Shown: positions 16,670 to 25,207 of the stretch, piece by piece
Numbering within the stretch: the stretch's first letter is position 1
How the letters are laid out: each line of letters begins with the position of its first letter
Assembly: GCA_958477305.1 (NCBI GenBank)
Contig: CAUEFI010000003.1
Coordinates: 124,001 to 188,000 of the forward strand
DNA from: HGM12998 sp900756495
GTDB lineage: Bacteria; Bacillota; Clostridia; Oscillospirales; Oscillospiraceae
Length of the DNA: 64,000 nucleotides
Direction of reading: 5' to 3'
Notes under the pieces: generated by a model
What the model saw: the letters and a program-made list of their open reading frames with translations, nothing else
Database searches by the model: none
What the model was told of the DNA's origin: nothing
Made by a program: the position numbers and the translations under genes

Positions 16670-17995
16670 GTGACAAATACCAAAAGCAGCAGCAAGACTC
16701 CTTTGACCAACAGCAATTTCGGCGGCATGGGCTGGATTTTGGTTCTCTTTTATTTCCTGGCACTCTTTCTGGATGTAGGCCTCACCGCAGACGGCGCACA
16801 AATTGTACTGCCGGCCCTCTCTGAAGCGAAAGGGTGGGATCAATCTACCCTGCTCTACTGGAACTCCATTGCCGGCTACCTAGCTCTCATCGCCTACATC
16901 CCTCTGGGTATCTGGGCTCAGAAAAAAAGCCCCAAGACCCAGGCTACTATCCTCACCATACTGGCCGGTCTGGCATATATTCTTCTGGGCCGTTCTGCAA
17001 GCATCCCTATGTATGCAGCCTGCCTGTGCCTGGTCGTCATCTGTTCCAATGGGCGGTGCTGGATTTCCTACGCCAAGCTGACCTCCAACTGGTTCCCGCG
17101 CAAAAAAGGCATTGTAATGGGATGGACCACCATTGGAAACAACGCCTCCTCCATGCTGTTGGTTCCTATTTTTGCAGCCCTTATTGCCGTGGGCGGTGTA
17201 CCTCTGAGCTCTCTGGTCGTCGGCATCTTCATGATTGTCACCGGTATCCTGAATCACTTCATGATCAAGGACACCCCGGAAGAGTGCGGCAAGTATCCCG
17301 ATAATATCTCTCCCGCCCAGGAAGAGGAATACAGTATTCCACCGCTGAAGGCCACCGATACCAAGACATCTGTCAAAGGCTCCTGGACCACCGGCGCAAT
17401 CCTCCGCTGCAAGGAATTTTGGATTGTGGCTCTGACCTGCGCGCTGATGTTCTGCGGCTCGGTATGCGCCATCGCCTACTCCACGGTTCGTATTCAGGAA
17501 TTTGGTTTTACACAGCCCCAGGCCATATTAATGAATTCTATTTTTGCAGCCCTGGCCTGTGTAGGCTCTATTATCTGGGGCTGGATTGATCAGAAATTTG
17601 GTACCAAAACTGCCGTTATCGGCTACTGCGCGGTCTTTGCCGCCGGCTTTTTCCTTAACATGGCCGCTGCCGCCTTCAACCATAATGTGCCTATCATGTT
17701 TATCTCTATCTTCCTGTTCTACTGGTGTATCGGCGGTACTGCCAACTGGCCTGTCTCCCTGTGCGCTTCGCTCTTTGGCCGGGCCGACTTCATGAAGGCC
17801 CAAACCCCGCTGACCATCATTTTTACCGCGGGGCGCATGTCCGGGTTCTCTGTCATCGCCTTTGGCATGACCCTGACCGGAGGCTCTCTTCAGGGGGCCT
17901 ATCTCATCTCCGGCATTCTATTTGTCATTGCCATCCTCCTGATGCTGCTGTTAAACGTGAAAAAATTTGTTGCCAAGCACCCGCTCAGTCAATAA
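16670..17995 (+). CDS. MFS transporter
   Basis: A 441-residue permease of the major facilitator superfamily with about twelve hydrophobic segments and the central loop near residue 220. The N-terminal half shows DVGLTADGAQIVLPALS and the loop motif between TM2 and TM3 (PLGIWAQKKSPKTQ). The start is GTG at 16670, with AAAGGA 11 bases upstream. It is the last gene of the flavoprotein-OYE-MFS set and ends before a strong terminator. An organic-anion importer feeding substrate to the two reductases, or exporting their product, is the natural reading; direction and substrate are unknown. Confidence 0.92.
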   Translation: MTNTKSSSKTPLTNSNFGGMGWILVLFYFLALFLDVGLTADGAQIVLPALSEAKGWDQSTLLYWNSIAGYLALIAYIPLGIWAQKKSPKTQATILTILAGLAYILLGRSASIPMYAACLCLVVICSNGRCWISYAKLTSNWFPRKKGIVMGWTTIGNNASSMLLVPIFAALIAVGGVPLSSLVVGIFMIVTGILNHFMIKDTPEECGKYPDNISPAQEEEYSIPPLKATDTKTSVKGSWTTGAILRCKEFWIVALTCALMFCGSVCAIAYSTVRIQEFGFTQPQAILMNSIFAALACVGSIIWGWIDQKFGTKTAVIGYCAVFAAGFFLNMAAAAFNHNVPIMFISIFLFYWCIGGTANWPVSLCASLFGRADFMKAQTPLTIIFTAGRMSGFSVIAFGMTLTGGSLQGAYLISGILFVIAILLMLLLNVKKFVAKHPLSQ

Positions 17996-18001
17996 AACGG
18001 C

Positions 18002-18036
18002 AAGGTCCGCACTCCTGTTGCAGGAGTGCGGACCTT
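18002..18036. terminator. Bidirectional terminator between the MFS and cupin genes
   Basis: A perfect 16-bp stem (AAGGTCCGCACTCCTG and its complement) with a TTG loop, followed by TATAT on the plus strand and preceded by an A-rich run that gives GTTTTAT on the minus strand. It serves both convergent transcripts. Confidence 0.85.
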
Positions 18037-18055
18037 ATATCTTTACACTTATGTA

Positions 18056-18403
18056 TTATGTATAGAGAATCACCGCCAAAAACTCCAGCGGCTCGGCCTC
18101 GTCGTTGCGCAGGTCATGGGAATGTCCATCCCCGGTATAGAGCAGGTCTCCAGGCTCCAGCACCACTTCCCTGCCGTCGTCATGAGCCACTCCACGGCCA
18201 CTGAGAATATAAAAAATCTCAGCGTCTCCCTCATGGGTGTGGGGACCGATAGAACTGCCCTGCTCCAATACCATGCGGTTGAATACACGCCCTTTTCCAA
18301 GCAGTTCCTCCGAGGTAAGCAGGACAGAGGCTTGAACGGCGCCTTTTCCGCCCTTAAACGCAGGCAGTTCTTTCTGAATCTGCTCATCTCTTCTGCGCAG
18401 CAT
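18056..18403 (-). CDS. Cupin domain protein
   Basis: A 115-residue single-domain cupin. Motif 1 reads GPHTHEGDAEIFYILSG, giving the His, His and Glu metal ligands, and motif 2 reads PGDLLYTGDGHSHDLRN, giving the last His. Such small cupins bind a divalent metal and may be isomerases, dioxygenases or sugar-binding proteins; nothing here fixes a reaction. It starts 3 bases after the yebC stop with GAGGG at the end of yebC as ribosome site, so it is translated from the yebC transcript. Confidence 0.88.
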   Translation of the reverse strand: MLRRRDEQIQKELPAFKGGKGAVQASVLLTSEELLGKGRVFNRMVLEQGSSIGPHTHEGDAEIFYILSGRGVAHDDGREVVLEPGDLLYTGDGHSHDLRNDEAEPLEFLAVILYT

Positions 18404-18406
18404 ATT

Positions 18407-19138
18407 TTAGCCCTCGTTATCCCAATTGTGCCAGACATTCTGGACGTCGTCGTTCTCCTCCAACAGATCGATGAGCTTCTCCATATTTTTGATGTCGTCC
18501 TCATTCTCCAGCTTGACATAGTTCTGAGGCACCATGTCAATTTCCGCGGAGGCGAAGACATATCCCTTTTCCTCCAGAGCGGAGACTACGTCGTTGAATA
18601 CGTCAGGCTCACAGGTCACCTCAAAGCACTCGTCATCGGCCTCCATGTCGGAAGCGCCGGCGTCCAGAGCGTCCATCATGACGGTATCCTCATCCAGATC
18701 TTCTTTCTCAATGACGATCACGCCCTTGCGATCGAAGGACCATGAGACGCAGCCGGTAGCCCCCAGGCCCTTGCCGTACTTATCCAGCAGATGGCGCACC
18801 TCAGGTGCGGTTCGATTGCGGTTGTCTGTCAGCGCGTCTACAATGACAGCCACACCAGAGGGGCCGTAGCCTTCATATGTGACATTCTCATAGGCGTCGG
18901 CATTGCCGGACCCCAAGGCCTTGTCAATGGTGCGTTTAATATTGTCGTTTGGCATATTGGCGGCCTTGGCCTTTGCAATCACGGTGGCTAGGCGGGAGTT
19001 GTTAGCAGGATCTCCGCTGCCGCCGGTCTTGACCGCTACAATCATCTCGCGGGCGATCTTGGTGAATATCTGAGAACGTTTGGCGTCAGCCGCGCCCTTC
19101 GTCTTCTGGATATTGTGCCATTTGGAATGTCCTGACAT
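18407..19138 (-). CDS. yebC: YebC/PmpR family DNA-binding/translation factor
   Basis: A 243-residue protein with the invariant N-terminus MSGHSKWHNIQKTKGAADAK and the IYEGYGPSG-like motif (here TYEGYGPSGVAVIVDALTDN). The three-domain length is normal. Members were described as transcriptional regulators, and some have more recently been linked to relief of ribosome stalling at proline-rich stretches. It has its own sigma-A promoter and carries the cupin gene behind it. Which role applies here is not decided by sequence. Confidence 0.95.
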   Translation of the reverse strand: MSGHSKWHNIQKTKGAADAKRSQIFTKIAREMIVAVKTGGSGDPANNSRLATVIAKAKAANMPNDNIKRTIDKALGSGNADAYENVTYEGYGPSGVAVIVDALTDNRNRTAPEVRHLLDKYGKGLGATGCVSWSFDRKGVIVIEKEDLDEDTVMMDALDAGASDMEADDECFEVTCEPDVFNDVVSALEEKGYVFASAEIDMVPQNYVKLENEDDIKNMEKLIDLLEENDDVQNVWHNWDNEG

Positions 19139-19171
19139 AGTATCGTTCCCTTCTCGAAAGTTAGCGCAATT

Positions 19172-19200
19172 ATTCTATCACTTTCATTCCCGCTTGACAA
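19172..19200 (-). promoter_or_regulatory. yebC promoter
   Basis: On the minus strand TTGTCA (19195-19200) and TAGAAT (19172-19177) are spaced by 17 bp, about 33 bases before the yebC start. Confidence 0.75.
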
Positions 19201-19204
19201 CCCC

Positions 19205-20002
19205 TCAGGCGTAGGAAAAGACCTCTTTATGGCATTGAGAGGAAATAATTTCTGCATTAGGAAACCCGGAAGCGAGCCATCTGCAGAGCACAGGGATCAC
19301 CACGTTCTCCGTGGGAAAATGTCCGGCATCTATGAGATTGATGCCCAGCGCAGCTGCATCCAGAAAGCCGTTGTACTTCACGTCGGCGGTTACAAAGGTA
19401 TCACAGCCAAGGGATAATGCATCGGTAATCATGTCGCCGCAGGCCCCACCCCCAACAGCCACCCGGCGGACAGGGCGGTGAGCGTCTACATAGCGTACCC
19501 CATTGGCGCCCAAAACCTCTTTCACAAATGCGGCAAAGGCCGGGGCATAGACCGGCGCCCCTTTTACCATGCCGACCCTTCCGATACCATAGGGGCGTCC
19601 AGAGGCGTCTATACCAGCCGGCTGGAGCAGTTCCAGCTCCTCTAATCCGAGCTTGGCGGCCAGCGCATCATTGACTCCCCCTGACACTGCGTCCAAATTG
19701 GTATGGGCACAGATAGCGGCGATCTTCTGTTCAGCCAGCATAAGCAGGACCCTTCCTGTGGGATCGGAGTCAGTGATCGCCCGGACCGGGTGGAAAATAA
19801 CCGGATGGTGAGAGACGATAAGCCCGGCGCCCAGTCTGGCCGCTTCGGCAGCCACCTCCTCAGTAATGTCCAGCGCGACTAAGATTTTATCTGCGCTCTG
19901 CTCTCCGCGCCCAACCAAAAAACCGGCGTTGTCAAAATCCATCTGGAGCGAGAACGGAGACAGTCCGTCCAGATATTGATAGACCTCTCTCACGGTTGCC
20001 AC
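19205..20002 (-). CDS. Nif3-like dinuclear metal centre protein
   Basis: A 265-residue Nif3/YqfO family protein. GLIVSHHPVIFHP supplies metal-binding histidines, VCAHTNLDA-like sequence (AICAHTNLDAVSGGVND) follows, and the C-terminal INLIDAGHFPTEN gives the last His and Glu. This is the short form, without the PII-like insertion seen in Bacillus YqfO. The second of three closely spaced GTG codons (20002) was chosen because it lies 10 bases after AGGAGG. It overlaps the end of trmK, as in many Firmicutes. Annotations as GTP cyclohydrolase type 2 are not well supported; the reaction is unknown. Confidence 0.9.
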   Translation of the reverse strand: MATVREVYQYLDGLSPFSLQMDFDNAGFLVGRGEQSADKILVALDITEEVAAEAARLGAGLIVSHHPVIFHPVRAITDSDPTGRVLLMLAEQKIAAICAHTNLDAVSGGVNDALAAKLGLEELELLQPAGIDASGRPYGIGRVGMVKGAPVYAPAFAAFVKEVLGANGVRYVDAHRPVRRVAVGGGACGDMITDALSLGCDTFVTADVKYNGFLDAAALGINLIDAGHFPTENVVIPVLCRWLASGFPNAEIISSQCHKEVFSYA

Positions 20003-20703
20003 TTGTCCCACTCCTCCTTCATTGTAATCAGTCCCCTGTAGATCTCCTCTAGTTCCTTCAGCCGCCTCTGGTCAGCTTCCCGCGAGGAACAGCGCAGTCC
20101 TTTCAAGGCCCGCGCCGCTTTCTCCAGCAGACCCGAGAGGTATGCCCCGCGGAGCGGAGACTCCATATCCGGGCACTGGCGTCCGGCCCACAGCTCAGCC
20201 GGAGTCATAGGCGAATCCTCGCCTGCAGCAGCCAGAAGGGCCAGATAGAGCTTGTCCCCCTCCCTGCTCAGGACCTCCTGAATGATCTGAAAGCCATTTT
20301 CATTCAGCCAGCGGCGCAGATCATCCTGGGCGCTCATAGGCTGAAGGATGAGGCGGCACGCCCCTCTGCGCAGCCATGGGGCGGCCGCCAGAATGGCGGC
20401 GATCGTCTCCCCACCCATACCTGCAATCACCACTGTATCAGTCTCCTCCGGCGCAATTCCGGACAGTCCATCACACAGGCGGAAAGAGATGCGATCCATC
20501 AGGCCACAGCGTTCGGCAGTCTGTCTTGCACGCTCCAAGGGCCCGGGGCGAAGATCAGTTGCCAATGCAGCATCAATGATCCCTTGCTGAAGCAGATAGG
20601 CAGGCAGATAGGCGTGATCGGTCCCCACATCCGCCAGACGGGCTCCCAGAGGTACCAGATGAGCCACAGACAACAGCCGGGGCGTCAGTTCAATAGGTCG
20701 CAT
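19990..20703 (-). CDS. trmK: tRNA (adenine-22-N1)-methyltransferase TrmK
   Basis: A 237-residue class I methyltransferase. LADVGTDHAYLPAYL is the S-adenosylmethionine loop, ATDLRPGPLERARQTA the acidic loop, and TVVIAGMGGETIAAIL the family's catalytic-region motif. The enzyme puts m1A at position 22 of tRNA in Gram-positive bacteria. GGGAGG lies upstream of the ATG at 20703. The trmK-nif3 pairing is widely conserved and is kept here with a 13-base overlap. Confidence 0.94.
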   Translation of the reverse strand: MRPIELTPRLLSVAHLVPLGARLADVGTDHAYLPAYLLQQGIIDAALATDLRPGPLERARQTAERCGLMDRISFRLCDGLSGIAPEETDTVVIAGMGGETIAAILAAAPWLRRGACRLILQPMSAQDDLRRWLNENGFQIIQEVLSREGDKLYLALLAAAGEDSPMTPAELWAGRQCPDMESPLRGAYLSGLLEKAARALKGLRCSSREADQRRLKELEEIYRGLITMKEEWDKWQP

Positions 20704-20789
20704 AGCTCCGCCTCCCTCCCAAAGGTGTTTTTGAATGTACTGAATCAACATATGGCAAAGGTCTCTGATCACGCTCAGAGAGACCCAAG

Positions 20790-20819
20790 AAAAAAGAGCG
20801 GCCTTTGCCGCTCTTTTTT
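20790..20819 (-). terminator. Terminator of the DUF1858 gene
   Basis: A 13-bp stem (AAAAAAGAGCGGC and its complement) with a 4-base loop, flanked by A and T runs on both sides, 9 bases past the DUF1858 stop. Confidence 0.88.
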
Positions 20820-20828
20820 CTCGCCATT

Positions 20829-21035
20829 TTACTTCGCGGCGCCAATCCCGGCGTTGATTTTAGCCAGGACCTCATCTACGTCCACACCGTGAACCATGCA
20901 AGCCTCCTCTACAGTCTCTCCACGGGATGAGGGGCAGCCAAGGCAATGCATACCGATAGAAAGAAAGATAGGGGCAGTCTCGGGCGCGATGTCCAGGATA
21001 TCGCCGATAATGGTATCTTTTGTAATCTGAGCCAT
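20829..21035 (-). CDS. DUF1858 redox-disulfide domain protein
   Basis: A 68-residue protein consisting of one DUF1858 domain. ITKDTIIGDILDIAPE is followed by SIGMHCLGCPSSRGETVEEA, with the CxxC pair that gives the family its name as a hybrid-cluster-associated redox disulfide domain. Such proteins are frequent in anaerobes. It has its own promoter and terminator and is therefore monocistronic. Function in redox or stress handling is inferred only from the motif. Confidence 0.9.
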   Translation of the reverse strand: MAQITKDTIIGDILDIAPETAPIFLSIGMHCLGCPSSRGETVEEACMVHGVDVDEVLAKINAGIGAAK

Positions 21036-21068
21036 TTGGATAGACCTCCAAAAATCTAGGATATAAGT

Positions 21069-21097
21069 AGTATATCCGATCTTCCTATGTTTTGCAA
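21069..21097 (-). promoter_or_regulatory. Promoter of the DUF1858 gene
   Basis: On the minus strand TTGCAA (21092-21097) and TATACT (21069-21074) are spaced by 17 bp. Confidence 0.75.
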
Positions 21098-21166
21098 GCG
21101 AAAGCTGATGCTTCCAAAAACTTTATCAAGTTTTGCCGGCAGAGACCTGTAGGGTGACCCGATGTC

Positions 21167-21811
21167 TTATCCAGGTGCGCCTTCCCCAGTAGCCGTTTGG
21201 GCTGGAAAGGGCAACCGGCGCCTTAAGAGGCTCACAAATTTTCCAGTCAACAGCATAGAGGCCACAGTTCCTACCCCTACAGAAGTCACCATTCCGGAGG
21301 CGAGCAGCTCGATAACAATGGCAGCTACCACCCAGGTCACATCGCCAATTATCTTTACCGTTCCCAACGGGCGGCAGAGATGCTGGCTGACTGTCCGAAG
21401 GAACGCATCGGGGGCCGGAAGCATCAGATCCATGCCTACGATAATGACGATTCCCAGCGCTGTACAGAAAATACCCGCAAAACAGAGCACGCCTCGCAGC
21501 CATATCGGCAGGATCCCAAAGCGGAGTACAAACACATAGAGATCGATTAAGTACCCAAAAGCCACGGAGAGCGGAAGCTGAAGAATTACCTTCAACGTCA
21601 GGCGGCGTAAGATTAAGATCTGAAGCAGAATACAGAAGAGCTGAAATAGAATGGTCATCTCACCTAATGTAAGAGGCGTAATATTGGAAACTGCAGATGG
21701 AATTGCGCTGATGGGAGACATCCCCAACTCCGACTTTTTAATCAGAACAATCCCAAGCGCCATGATCAAAAGACCTAATAGATAGATAGGGACCCGCTTT
21801 TTTATGGTCAT
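21167..21811 (-). CDS. YczE/YitT-like integral membrane protein
   Basis: A 214-residue protein with about five or six membrane segments. IYLLGLLIMALGIVLIKKSELGMSP is the hallmark N-terminus of the YczE group, and GMDLMLPAPDAFLRTVSQ is a second conserved stretch. The ATG at 21811 has GGGGGAAG close upstream. No function is established for the group. It stands alone between the DUF1858 gene and the zinc-ribbon gene, with no shared operon evident. Confidence 0.85.
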   Translation of the reverse strand: MTIKKRVPIYLLGLLIMALGIVLIKKSELGMSPISAIPSAVSNITPLTLGEMTILFQLFCILLQILILRRLTLKVILQLPLSVAFGYLIDLYVFVLRFGILPIWLRGVLCFAGIFCTALGIVIIVGMDLMLPAPDAFLRTVSQHLCRPLGTVKIIGDVTWVVAAIVIELLASGMVTSVGVGTVASMLLTGKFVSLLRRRLPFPAQTATGEGAPG

Positions 21812-21860
21812 ATATCTTCCCCCAGGCAAGAGAAAATTTTCAGCAAAAGTATGGCAGTAC

Positions 21861-21893
21861 GGAAAACGGCATGGCCAAAGCCATGCCGTTTCC
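21861..21893 (-). terminator. Terminator of the zinc-ribbon gene
   Basis: A stem GGAAAACGGCATGG / CCATGCCGTTTCC with a single bulge and 6-base loop, 31 bases past the zinc-ribbon stop. Confidence 0.7.
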
Positions 21894-21923
21894 TGTACAT
21901 AATCCCTCTTACTTTTTTAGCGA

Positions 21924-22205
21924 TTAGCCCTGCTCTTCACGCATACGGGCAAAACAATCACTGCAGTACACAGGGCGGTCGGACTTGGGCTCAAAAGGAA
22001 CCTTGGCCTCGCCGCCGCAGGCAGCGCAAGTAGCGGTGAAGTACTCGCGGGGACCGCGGGAGGCAGCCTTGCGGGCATCACGGCAGGCCTTGCAGCGCTG
22101 GGGCTCGTTCTGGAACCCGCGCTCGGCATAGAACTCCTGCTCACCAGCGGTGAACACGAACTCCTGACCACATTCCTTACATACCAGAGTCTTGTCTTCG
22201 TACAT
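21924..22205 (-). CDS. Small protein with two zinc ribbons
   Basis: A 93-residue protein with four CxxC knuckles: CKEC at the N-terminus, then CKAC, then CAAC and CSDC. These pair into two zinc ribbons joined by a basic linker (RDARKAASRGPRE). YEDKTLVCKECGQEFVFTAGEQEFY matches the widely distributed zinc-ribbon domain proteins of Firmicutes. DNA, RNA or protein binding cannot be told apart. It lies downstream of sigH with a 74-base gap and has its own terminator. Confidence 0.85.
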   Translation of the reverse strand: MYEDKTLVCKECGQEFVFTAGEQEFYAERGFQNEPQRCKACRDARKAASRGPREYFTATCAACGGEAKVPFEPKSDRPVYCSDCFARMREEQG

Positions 22206-22279
22206 GATTATACCCTCTCTTTGCTCGTTTGCCCAGGTCCGGAATCAACCGATTATGCTGGGACATTGTAATATTGCGA

Positions 22280-22915
22280 TCAGCTTTCGCTGACTTCGCC
22301 TGAGGAAAGATGCTGTGCCAATTTGCGCCTGATGCGCTGGACAGCGTTGTCCACCGATTTCGGGGACCTGTTGACCTCGCGTGCAATCTCGGAATAAGAC
22401 AATCCATTCAGATACAACCCGAGGATTTTCGCTTCGAAACCGGACAATTGGCCCCTCAGCGCCCCCATCCGCTCCTGTGCCTCTTCCCTTCCGATGATTA
22501 AATCTTCTGGGTTGTCCAGGCCGGAGTGGAAAGCGCTGTAAGCATAATGATCGCCGTTCCCGTCAAAAAGAGGGGTTTCGAATGAGATACCGTTGTTGAG
22601 CGGTGTGTGTTTATCTCTCGCTGCTGCTTTGATTGCCGATCGGAGGCGGTTCTTAATGCAGACCGCCGCATAGGTATGAAAGCCGGCCTCTTTGGCCGGG
22701 TTGAACTCCCGGATGGCGGCCAGCAGGCCCACCATACCTTCCTGAATCAAATCCTCGCTGTCTCCGCCTGCTAAAAAGTATGGACGCGCACAAATACGCA
22801 CCAGGCGGTTATATCGCATCACAAGCACTTCTTCTGCGATACGGTCGCCTGATGCGGCCAGCGTACACAGTGCCTCGTCCGTGAGCTCATCTTGCGGGGA
22901 TACAAATGATTCCAT
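22280..22915 (-). CDS. sigH: RNA polymerase sigma-H factor
   Basis: A 211-residue sigma factor of the Bacillus sigma-H type, which turns on early stationary-phase and sporulation genes. Region 2 reads YFLAGGDSEDLIQEGMVGL, and the promoter-melting part is KEAGFHTYAAVCIKNRL. The linker KHTPLN is shared with Bacillus SigH. Region 4 is YLNGLSYSEIAREVNRSPKS with the helix-turn-helix. The length matches Bacillus (218). GGAG precedes the ATG, and a near-consensus sigma-A promoter lies upstream. Its presence fits the many sporulation genes in the window. Confidence 0.95.
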   Translation of the reverse strand: MESFVSPQDELTDEALCTLAASGDRIAEEVLVMRYNRLVRICARPYFLAGGDSEDLIQEGMVGLLAAIREFNPAKEAGFHTYAAVCIKNRLRSAIKAAARDKHTPLNNGISFETPLFDGNGDHYAYSAFHSGLDNPEDLIIGREEAQERMGALRGQLSGFEAKILGLYLNGLSYSEIAREVNRSPKSVDNAVQRIRRKLAQHLSSGEVSES

Positions 22916-22932
22916 CGCTGATCTCCTTGCCT

Positions 22933-22962
22933 ATTATACGCGGAAGCCCTTCCCTTTGTCAA
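22933..22962 (-). promoter_or_regulatory. sigH promoter
   Basis: On the minus strand consensus TTGACA (22957-22962) and TATAAT (22933-22938), 18 bp apart, directly upstream of sigH. Confidence 0.85.
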
Positions 22963-22987
22963 GCCATTTATGCAAATTCTTCTCTTT

Positions 22988-24343
22988 TTAGTGGTATTTT
23001 TTTATCACATTTGCCAATTTTTCAGCGGTGCCTCTGGCTGCCTCCTCAGTTTTGGCCTCGGCCATTACCCGAATCAGCGCTTCCGTGCCGGAAGGGCGCA
23101 CCAAAATCCGGCCTGAACCGGCTAATGCGGCCTCTTCGGCGCGCACAGCCTCCCACAGGCCCTCCCAGGCCATAATAGCTGTCTTTTGACTGCTGTCGGC
23201 AACAGGGATATTAATAAGAATCTGGGGGTAACGGCGGCAGGACGACACCAGCTGCGAAGCCGTCTTCCCGGAACGGTGCAGGAGTTGGAGAAATTGGAGC
23301 GCTGCCAGCTGGCCATCGCCAGTCGTTGCATGGTCAAGAAAGATCATATGTCCTGACTGTTCGCCGCCAATGACATGCCCTCGTTCCAGCATCTTCTCCA
23401 ATACGTTTCGGTCTCCCACATCCGTACAGAGCAGTTCTATCTCATGTTCCCGGGCAAAAACATGGAGGCCCAGGTTGCTCATAACCGTAGCCACGATGGC
23501 ATTTCCGGATAATTTTCCGCGCGCCTTCATATCCAGACCGCAGACCGCCATGATTTGGTCGCCGTCGATCTCTTCTCCGTTCTCGTCCACAGCAAGGCAG
23601 CGGTCTGCATCCCCGTCGAAAGCCAGCCCCAGATCGTAACTGCCCGCCTTTACCATGGCCTTCAGCCCTTCCATATGGGTGGAGCCGCAGCCGGCATTGA
23701 TGTTAACCCCATCCGGGTCGGCATTCATTATATCAGTATGCAGGCCGGGAAAACGGTCAAAGAGCCGCCTCGCTGTGGTTGAGGCGGCACCGTTTGCGCA
23801 GTCTACCAGAATGCGCAGCCCGCCGAGTTCATCTTCAATGGTCGCAGCAAGGTGATCGATATAGTCCTCCGATTCCTTCTGGTCGGCATAGACCACCTTC
23901 CCGATTTCCTTTCCGGTCTTGAGGGGGATCTGCTCTCCAGAGAGGATGATTGCCTCAATTTTCCCCTCCAGTTCATCAGAGAGCTTGAAGCCCTGGCCGT
24001 TGAAAATTTTGATGCCGTTGTGCTCGAAAGGGTTGTGAGAGGCCGAGATAACAATACCGGCGTCAGCCCCGTTGTCCACTGTAATCCACGCTACTGCCGG
24101 AGTGGGAATAACGCCCAAGTGGAGCACATCAGCTCCTGCCGAACAGAGTCCAGCGATTAGGGCTCCCTCCAACAGATCGGACGAAATACGGGTATCCTTT
24201 CCAATGGTGAAGAGCGGGCGCTCCCCCTTCTTCTCCTCTGTCAGAACCTGGGCGGCAGCGAGACCGACCTTGTACGCCAAGCTGGCATCCAGACCGGCGT
24301 TGACCACACCACGAATCCCGTCAGTTCCAAATAACTTGCCCAT
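22988..24343 (-). CDS. glmM: Phosphoglucosamine mutase GlmM
   Basis: A 451-residue cytosolic mutase converting glucosamine-6-phosphate to glucosamine-1-phosphate for UDP-GlcNAc and wall synthesis. It starts GKLFGTDGIRG, has the phosphoserine loop VISASHNPFEHNG (active Ser near 100), the metal loop AFDGDADRCL, the sugar loop GGEQSGHMIF and the C-terminal phosphate-binding RPSGTEALIRVM. The ATG at 24343 lies behind AAAGGAG; the frame is open 33 codons further upstream without a site. It follows the predicted ATPase gene by about 105 bases. Confidence 0.97.
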   Translation of the reverse strand: MGKLFGTDGIRGVVNAGLDASLAYKVGLAAAQVLTEEKKGERPLFTIGKDTRISSDLLEGALIAGLCSAGADVLHLGVIPTPAVAWITVDNGADAGIVISASHNPFEHNGIKIFNGQGFKLSDELEGKIEAIILSGEQIPLKTGKEIGKVVYADQKESEDYIDHLAATIEDELGGLRILVDCANGAASTTARRLFDRFPGLHTDIMNADPDGVNINAGCGSTHMEGLKAMVKAGSYDLGLAFDGDADRCLAVDENGEEIDGDQIMAVCGLDMKARGKLSGNAIVATVMSNLGLHVFAREHEIELLCTDVGDRNVLEKMLERGHVIGGEQSGHMIFLDHATTGDGQLAALQFLQLLHRSGKTASQLVSSCRRYPQILINIPVADSSQKTAIMAWEGLWEAVRAEEAALAGSGRILVRPSGTEALIRVMAEAKTEEAARGTAEKLANVIKKYH

Positions 24344-24448
24344 ATAGGTAAACTCCTTTACATGCCGATGGTTCGGCAGAATGAACTGTACTGCTGCGGA
24401 AAAACTACCCTCCGCGGATGGAAGAGGACAATGATATAGCACTCGACT

Positions 24449-25207
24449 CTATGTAGTCTCTGCATCGTCAAGGAGATAGGAGATCATCTTCTCAGGCGCA
24501 TTTAAAAATTGCCGTGTGAGACAGTAATGCTCTGTCTCTCGATACTCCACCTGCTCAATCCCCTTCTCTGAAAGCTGATAGATCCTGGCCTCAGGATAGG
24601 CCATCAGGATAGGCGAGTGAGTGGAGATAATAAACTGCGCATGTTTCCGTACCAACAGGTGAAGCTGACCCATCAGAGTTAAAATGCGAGAGGGCGACAA
24701 CGCGGCTTCCGGCTCGTCCAGCAGATAGATGCCCTCGCCCCCAAAGCGGTTTTGTACCAGAGCCAAAAAGCTCTCCCCATGTGACTGGCGGTGAAGAGAA
24801 ATACCCCCGTAGCTGTCAATCAGCTTCGGTCCAAAAGAAGGTTCCTCATCCATCTGATCAATACTGGTAGCCACATTATACATGCTCTCAGCCCGCAGAA
24901 AAAAGCCGTCCCTGGCATACCGGGAACGGGACACCGTAAGGTATTCCCCCAGCTCCGAGTGGGTCTCCCGTGTAGAAAAGTGGAAATTCCGACTCCCGCC
25001 TTCGGCATTAAAGCCAAGCGCCACCGCTATCGCTTCCAGCAGCGTGGACTTCCCCGCACCGTTCTCCCCTACCAGGAATGTGACGGGGGCATCAAACTCC
25101 AGCCGATTGCCAGCCTGTAGCCAACGCACAACAGGCAGCCTGTTCAGATAAGAGTTCTTGGGCAGTTCTGCACGCAGAAAAATCTGCCGTACAAATCCTC
25201 TGTTCAC
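24449..25207 (-). CDS. Predicted ABC-type/AAA ATPase (COG3910-like), coupled to ruvB
   Basis: A 252-residue single-domain ATPase of the ABC/RecF-like class. Walker A is VGENGAGKSTLLEAIA, a signature-like LHRQSHGESFLAL precedes Walker B GIYLLDEPEAALSP, and the switch His is in FIISTHSPILM. It has no membrane segment and no long coiled coil, so it is neither a transporter subunit nor an SMC protein. The GTG start overlaps the ruvB stop (GTGA), so its translation is coupled to the Holliday-junction helicase. A part in recombination or repair is an inference from that coupling. Confidence 0.85.
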   Translation of the reverse strand: MNRGFVRQIFLRAELPKNSYLNRLPVVRWLQAGNRLEFDAPVTFLVGENGAGKSTLLEAIAVALGFNAEGGSRNFHFSTRETHSELGEYLTVSRSRYARDGFFLRAESMYNVATSIDQMDEEPSFGPKLIDSYGGISLHRQSHGESFLALVQNRFGGEGIYLLDEPEAALSPSRILTLMGQLHLLVRKHAQFIISTHSPILMAYPEARIYQLSEKGIEQVEYRETEHYCLTRQFLNAPEKMISYLLDDAETT

